NCBI GenBank assembly: GCA_964023205.1 | Contig: OZ026833.1 | Coordinates: 5,420,138 to 5,484,137 of the forward strand | From: Lutraria lutraria | Taxonomy: Eukaryota > Mollusca > Bivalvia > Venerida > Mactridae | Direction: 5' to 3' | Length of the DNA stretch: 64,000 nt | Part shown: positions 58,714-64,000 of the stretch, piece after piece | How the letters are laid out: each line of letters starts with the position of its first letter | Position numbering within the stretch: position 1 is the stretch's first letter | The notes under the pieces: model-generated | What the model saw: only the letters and a program-made list of their open reading frames with translations | Told to the model about the DNA's origin: nothing | Database searches by the model: none | Position numbers and translations under genes: made by a program

Positions 58714-59367
58714 GGACTCAGCATCGGATATCTCCCCTCGGTACCACTGGCACCACCTTCTTCCTCATTTGTCCTCTTTCGGGGAGATTTTCTCGTCTGC
58801 ATTGCTTGTTTCTTTTGCCCCCTTCCATTGCTGCTAGCGGGCCTTTTTTTGCCGCAATTCTTCTCTAATCTCGGCATCCTGTTACTTACGTGTGTCAAGA
58901 CCGAATGGATAATGCTGTATACAGACAGTAGCGAACAGTATATATACTAGCAGATATTTCCGGCCGGGTTACGGCCGAATTCCGGCCGAGCATCGGTCAG
59001 CCACCGGTACTATACTTTCAAAGGGTCTGTCCCACATCGGCCGTAGCTCGGTCGGAGCTCGGCCGGTGTCCGTTAAAAAAACTCGTCCTCTGGTTGTCTC
59101 AGATGCACGGGACACCGGCCGATACTCGGCCGTACACCGGCCGACGTGTTTTCCGATGTGGTTACGATGGGGCTGCGATGAGGGAGCTCGTTGAGAGCCC
59201 GTTGAAATTTAGCTCCAAAGTTAAAATTTCACCGAACTGTCACCAATGCGGTTTTAAGCAACAAACTCCACGGATGTTCGGCCGGTGTTCGGCCGGTGTT
59301 CGGCCGAGTTCGGTGAAAATCGCACCGCTGGCTCATCGGAACCTCATCGGCCGGGCTATGTGACCTA

Positions 59368-60830
59368 GGCATAAGTCACAAAATAATTGTCAAAAACTAT
59401 AAGTGGAATAAATAAGCATTCACGTACAAACATTTGTTAATTTCTAATAATAATTTATATTTTCAGCGTAACACAAACAAATCGCTTCTTTACTATTTAC
59501 CTTTTAATAAAACGTTTATCAGATCATAACCGAAATTATTACTATAAATGTTTTGTTCAAATGATTAAAGCAAGTTCAAACAGACATTACAGTACAGAAC
59601 GGATGTCAATTTAATTCACAACTTCGTATGTGAATAAAAACTGTGATAAATATACAGCTTATCGATTTGAAGTTATCACAATATCTGGTACTAATTAATG
59701 TGATCACAGTCACAATTTAAACCAAGCAGTTATACAAGTGATAAAGTAATAAACAGTATCGCCCTTTGTGCGGTATCTAGATATATATACATCAAGCTGT
59801 TTTATCAGACCCCTTATCAGTTTTATGGTGTCTGACACAGTTGGATACCAATATACTTCCTGTCAGTATAAACAGCAGAAGTATGTGTTGACTTCTTTAT
59901 ATTTTTAAACAAGATCCAAACTGGGTTCAGGTAAGCACCATATATAGTGACAGAAATATGTGTGCATACGTTTATAAACAACATGTTTTTCCATATTGAA
60001 TAGAACAGAATTATAATTTTACAAACAGGTCATGATTATTTAATAGGCTAGCTTATAATTAGTTTATAAATTAAGTATGCTTTCATTGTGATTAAAGAAG
60101 TAAATAACAAAATAATTGTCAGTCAGAAACCACCATAAGTAGAAAAAATAAGCATTCTCGTACAAACAGCTGAACATTCATTTCTAATATATATTTATAC
60201 TTTCAGTTTGACACCACAAATCAATATAGCGTAAAACTAATCCTACGTACTATATGTCGCATTCTACATATACTCTTGAAATAATTATATACTCGTACAT
60301 GTATTTTGTACGGTAGCATAAAGACACATTTATACAAGATGGTATTCATCTTCAATATCATTTCACAATAGAACAAATTTGACAAATCTTTTCATTACTT
60401 ATGTTTCAATAAAAAGTTTATTAGTACGCGAGTTCAAACATACATTACATTACCGGCCGGTAATTAATTTGAAGTGTATATTCGCACCCACGTTTATGAC
60501 TATAAAAACTGTGACAAATATACAGTTTATCGACTTCATGTTACCACAATCAGGGACTAATTAATATGATCCCAGCCACAATTTTAACCAATTATAAAAA
60601 TAATTAACAGTATCGCTCTTTGTGCACTATCTAGATATACATCAAGCTGACATAAGATGTCCGACACAGTGGAGGACCAGTATACTTCCTGCCAATAAGC
60701 GTTATAAAAGCCTGACATTTTATATTTAAATGAACGCCTTTATATTGCCTTTTTCATATTTTTGTATTACTAAACAGGATCCAAACTGGGGTCATGTAAG
60801 CAAAAGATGGTGACAGCAAATACTAATTGA
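59368..60830. repeat. Diverged tandem duplication, unit about 0.75-0.85 kb
   Basis: Ordered shared words include AAAATAATTGTC (59380, 60110), AAGCATTC.CGTACAAACA, ACTGTGAYAAATATACAG, TATCTAGATATA...CATCAAGCTG, ATACTTCCTG and GATCCAAACTGGGKTCA.GTAAGC (59912, 60779). The Harbinger element sits at the left edge. TTTTCATTGTGATWA left of the element (about 52833) matches the same word before the second unit (about 60079), so the transposon landed inside the array. Confidence 0.82.
60690..60710 (+). promoter_or_regulatory. Possible core promoter in duplication copy 2
   Basis: CCAAT followed closely by TATAAAAG, about 70-75 bp before GGGGTCAT|GTAAGC, which looks like a splice donor. The equivalent stretch in copy 1 has lost the TATAAAAG word. 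Spacing between the two words is shorter than usual; weak evidence. Confidence 0.25.
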
Positions 60831-61804
60831 AAGACACGTACCATATAACATTATAAAAGATCCTAGATATATGTGTGCACATAGTAGGACATGCCTAGAT
60901 CTTTTAATATAATTATAACATTAATTTTAGCACATCATTACAACGAACCTGTTTATGTGTTACTGACGATTATCCACCTAAATATATTTTCTGAAATATA
61001 CCAAACTTAAAAAAAAGGATTTTTTTATAATTTTAAGTTTTTTTTTATATCTGAGAAGAATATTGTAATAGATTTACGCACAAGCTATATATGAATTTTT
61101 ATTTATATTTGTCTGTGTCTCTACATTAAGGGGACATATATAAAGACTATATATGTGTTTTTAACGATATGCATATACATCTAAAGCTTTGTATGAACAG
61201 TATACTAACTTAATATAATATTATAAATTTATAACCTATTTTTAACAGTTTTCACCTTTAGGTTATCCATTTTACACATTTAACATATGGGTTTAAAGAG
61301 GCTTAAACTCGTATCCACGTCGATCTAAACTATAAAAGTATGAACAAATGTTTAAACATGTATTTTTATAACAAACTGAAAAATAGTCAAGACAGTAATG
61401 ACCCGGGGAGTATTTCACCAGTTTTAAAACGTATACATTTGGTCATTTGTTTTACAAAATGTTTTTGAAGTGTGGATAATAAGAGTGCACTTTTAACTAT
61501 GAGTTAATCGTATTGTTTTATATAAACTCGCAGCTGAGAGTATTTAGAACTACAGGATCATTCATTATAGACCCTGATTTCTATATGCAAATATAATCAT
61601 GTCTATAGTTTGATGTAGTTTAGTCTATATAAAACTATCTGATGTAATATATTATCTATGTATAGATGTGCGATTTAAATAATACATGCATATAAGCATG
61701 AAATTTGTGGCACATATAAGAAATGACGGTTCAATTCGTAGATGTTTTTGTAGAAAATAACTCTCAGTAGATGATAAAATATATCCACTTCCCACTGCTT
61801 TCCG
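60831..61804. other. AT-rich non-coding stretch
   Basis: Very A+T-rich with no open frame of note and no repeat that I recognise. Confidence 0.6.
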
Positions 61805-61884
61805 CATGACCCCATACGCTGCCATTTTGTTTCACCATATAGCGGTGTACCGCTAGGGGGCGCTTAACTGGAAATCGGCGAATT
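61805..61884 (+). promoter_or_regulatory. Right arm of the inverted CTCF-like/YY1-like segment
   Basis: Near-identical reverse complement of 52008-52086. It has the YY1-like GCTGCCATTTTG (from 61818) and the CTCF-like CCGCTAGGGGGCGC (61850-61863) on the plus strand. The arms differ by only a few bases. Confidence 0.5.
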
Positions 61885-62029
61885 GGGGAGAGTTCGGCCA
61901 ACTTAACTCAATAAACTTGTCAAGCTGAATTGCTTTTGCTTGCGCCAAGTCACAATGAAGAAATCAAATTTAGTAAAAGGCGGAGCCGACTAGTACTACT
62001 TCTAGTAGTAGCAAATTAATGTACCTGAT

Positions 62030-62105
62030 GCAGAGCTCGAACATGTCACCTTCTTAGTCTTACAAGTTAGATGCTCTTTGGTACCAAGTGAGCTAATCGG
62101 GTTAG
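62030..62105 (-). repeat. tRNA-Thr-like SINE head or tRNA pseudogene
   Basis: The minus strand reads GATTAGCTCACTTGGTACCA, AGAGCATCTAACTTGTAAG and ATGTTCGAGCTC: A box, an anticodon-loop-like CTTGTAA (TGT, threonine) and B box. An insertion in the D arm and an unpaired acceptor stem rule out a working tRNA. Confidence 0.55.
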
Positions 62106-62765
62106 TCAATGAATATGGGCAATGTGACAATCTGTGCCAATAAAGCTAAATGTTACATAAGACTTGAGGGCACTATATTCAAGTGGAACTTCAGCTTGAT
62201 CTTTTGTTATTTAACTAAGTAAGTCAGCTGACTACGTCCATTTAGTGGAGGTAAACAAATCATTTACAGGATAAGTGTCAAGGTATAGAATCTACCAACA
62301 GTTTTACTAATGGAGTCAAAAGGAAAATGCCATATTGACGTCACCTTATGAAATCCTCACAAATTGTCGGTTTTACGCACTTATTGCGAGATTTATTTGA
62401 TTAACGACGAAGAAATCACTAACAATGTTGAAAGGAGGATGACAATATTTTTCCATACAGGAAGTAAAATGCTACTCAGAATTCTCCGTTTTGAAGAAGC
62501 GAATAATCATATACTAACCCAAATAAATAAACTATCGAAAAGTAACATACCAAATGGGAACCAGTTTAGATATTTATACGTAATTAATATCATTCATACA
62601 CTTAGATTGCACTATTTATGTTTATATGTATAGTACGTATAGGTATTTGTTACAATCAAATAGAATGAGTTTGTTTCCGAATAAATAGGAAACTCGTTAG
62701 CCCAACTAATTTATAGACTGTTTGTGACGACAAGATACTTTTAGATCTAAACGGGCAATTAAACT

Positions 62766-63200
62766 CTAGAACAAAGACGCAAACTTTTTACTGTTACTAT
62801 GCTCTATGAAATCAAACAAAATCTTGTCTTTGTCGACCATCACTACCTAATACCAACTAGGAACCTGAACTACCTGATATTAGTACCTTACTCTTCATTC
62901 TTCCCACGCAGTATCCGTCTGTGTAATAGCCTTCCTGTGTCCCTTCAAGCTAGCCCCAGTGTAAATTATATAATTATGCTTTCACTTGGCAGCTGCATCC
63001 TTTCTACAAATTCTAAATCAGTGCATTGTTTTTATCTTTTAATCTTTAGTCTTGTAGTATACTTTTAATTGTACTTATAGTAACTTGCACCTAACTTAAT
63101 TTTTAACAGATATTTCTTGACAACGCCGCGCCTGCCTAGTGTAATCGATTACGATTTTGTGGCAGTATAACATAGATGTAGATGCTATATTGATTTTTTG
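62766..63200 (+). mobile_element. LINE 3' end (reverse transcriptase C-terminal tail)
   Basis: The frame from 62766 reads LEQRRKLFTVTMLYEIKQNL and then SSFFPRSIRLCNSLPVSLQA. This is the conserved tail after the reverse transcriptase domain of non-LTR elements (usual form YSFFPRTI..WNSLP). A TAA lies five codons upstream, so only a broken 5'-truncated fragment remains. The G+C-rich CAACGCCGCGCCTGCC near 63121 is probably its 3' UTR. Confidence 0.75.
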
Positions 63201-63559
63201 AGAAGAAATAAAGTTAGCAAAGAATCCGGAACATTTTTGCTTTAATCATATACAGCTGGTACCGTGAATTTTAAACTTTTCACTATATATAGACTCGGAA
63301 CAATTTTTAACATTTTGTATGTATTTATTATATATGATTTTATTGTAGCGAGACTATGAAGTTGTTAGAGAATTTTTTTTCACGGAATTCGAAGTCGTCC
63401 TAATCTGAAGAGTGGCTCTACCAAACCATCAACAAAATTGAAACAACGTAAGCTACCGAAGAAACAGCACAAGACAAGATTTCATTGGTCAAGCAGCTAT
63501 GTGTGTGTATAATAATGATAGAGTTAAATGGGGGGGGGGAGTCGGATACCCATGCAATA

Positions 63560-63698
63560 TTTTCGAGTTGGGGGTGGATCAGAGGCTCCGTTGTTTTCTA
63601 CAACAACATGGAACTTATCATACGGCGAGGCTGCCTGTATATTGGAATCTAACATGGAGCACAGCACCACGGTTGACCCACCTTATAAGCCAAATGAA
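63560..63698 (+). other. Weak candidate exon of a plus-strand gene
   Basis: An open stretch (EAPLFSTTTWNLSYGEAACI and LESNMEHSTTVDPPYKPNE) with more G+C than its surroundings and a possible donor AATGAAG|GTAGTG at 63698. The acceptor is unclear. I do not recognise the peptide. Confidence 0.2.
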
Positions 63699-64000
63699 GG
63701 TAGTGTCTACATTTGTATTTATATAGTGATGAAGGTGATTATTAAAAAAAAGATTATTGGAAGGCATATATGGATATATTTGGCATCACAACGGGAGGAA
63801 AGAATATCTGACGGAGGGCAAACGTATTGAAAGGCATTTTTACAAAATTAAGAATAGCGAAGTTGTTAGTAATGAATTTGGAAAACATGTTTTTAGATTT
63901 TTGAATGAAGATTATAATGGAAAAACAGTCATCGTTTACTACGGCAATTCTAGCGCTTATCAGTCAGTCCTGCATGGTAATAGAAAACGCAACCCCAGAC

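Larger units (their letters stand above)
52865..59364. mobile_element. PIF/Harbinger DNA transposon, apparently complete (6.5 kb)
   Basis: The terminal inverted repeats GTCACATAGCCCGGCCGATG (52866-52885) and its exact inverse (59345-59364) bound an island far richer in G+C than its surroundings. It holds a DDE transposase (+) and a MADF-domain protein (-) transcribed toward each other, both intact. CTA flanks both sides (52862-52864 and 59365-59367) if the left end includes one extra A, consistent with the 3-bp duplication of this superfamily. Both subterminal regions are packed with CGGCCG and CGGTG words, plausible binding sites for the element's own proteins. Nested insertions: two SINEs and one MITE. 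Confidence 0.93.

Noticed and set aside
58590..58898. 102-residue frame beginning upstream of the MADF start
   Set aside because: It is in a different frame from the MADF exon and turns into serine/proline/arginine-rich shadow sequence. An in-frame TGA separates the MADF start from upstream DNA. A spliced upstream start cannot be fully excluded.
62364..62633. 89-residue plus-strand frame
   Set aside because: No known motif, A+T-biased residues and no splice context; probably chance.

Overview
This is animal nuclear DNA. It has introns with GT-AG splice sites, about two-thirds A+T, long non-coding stretches, tRNA-derived SINEs, MITEs and a LINE tail. The mix of repeats points to a mollusc, most likely a bivalve: tandem units rich in TGACCTTGACC / TTTGACCTAGTGACC, and elements that open with AACAAGAGGGCC. 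That placement is inference, and I cannot name the species.

About 11.15-47.5 kb holds one minus-strand gene that I could rebuild exon by exon: a vesicular 2Cl-/H+ exchanger of the CLC-3/4/5 family. Nineteen coding exons join with consistent phases into an 825-residue protein. A second first exon at 41.2 kb, with the same exit phase, gives a 778-residue form with a different N-terminus. The gating glutamate, the proton glutamate, the pore tyrosine and both CBS domains are present. The introns are filled with SINEs (almost all on the gene's own strand), MITEs, minisatellites and two tandem-repeat elements with units of about 145 bp.

About 1-11.1 kb lies 3' of this gene. No convincing coding region was found there, only minisatellites (a 24-bp array, and a 29-bp array with a 116-bp higher-order period), MITEs and probably the gene's 3' UTR.

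About 52.9-59.4 kb is a sharp G+C-rich island: a 6.5-kb PIF/Harbinger DNA transposon. It has 20-bp perfect terminal inverted repeats, an intact DDE transposase on the plus strand (434 aa) and an intact MADF-domain protein on the minus strand (434 aa). A SINE has landed in the first intron of each gene, and a MITE lies between the genes. The transposon sits in an older tandem duplication with a unit of about 0.8 kb (59.4-60.8 kb).

The transposon and duplication are flanked at 52.0 and 61.8 kb by an inverted pair of segments of about 80 bp. Each carries a CTCF-like core and a YY1-like site. The left one may be the promoter of the CLC gene. The right edge (62.7-64 kb) holds a LINE tail and one weak candidate exon of a plus-strand gene.
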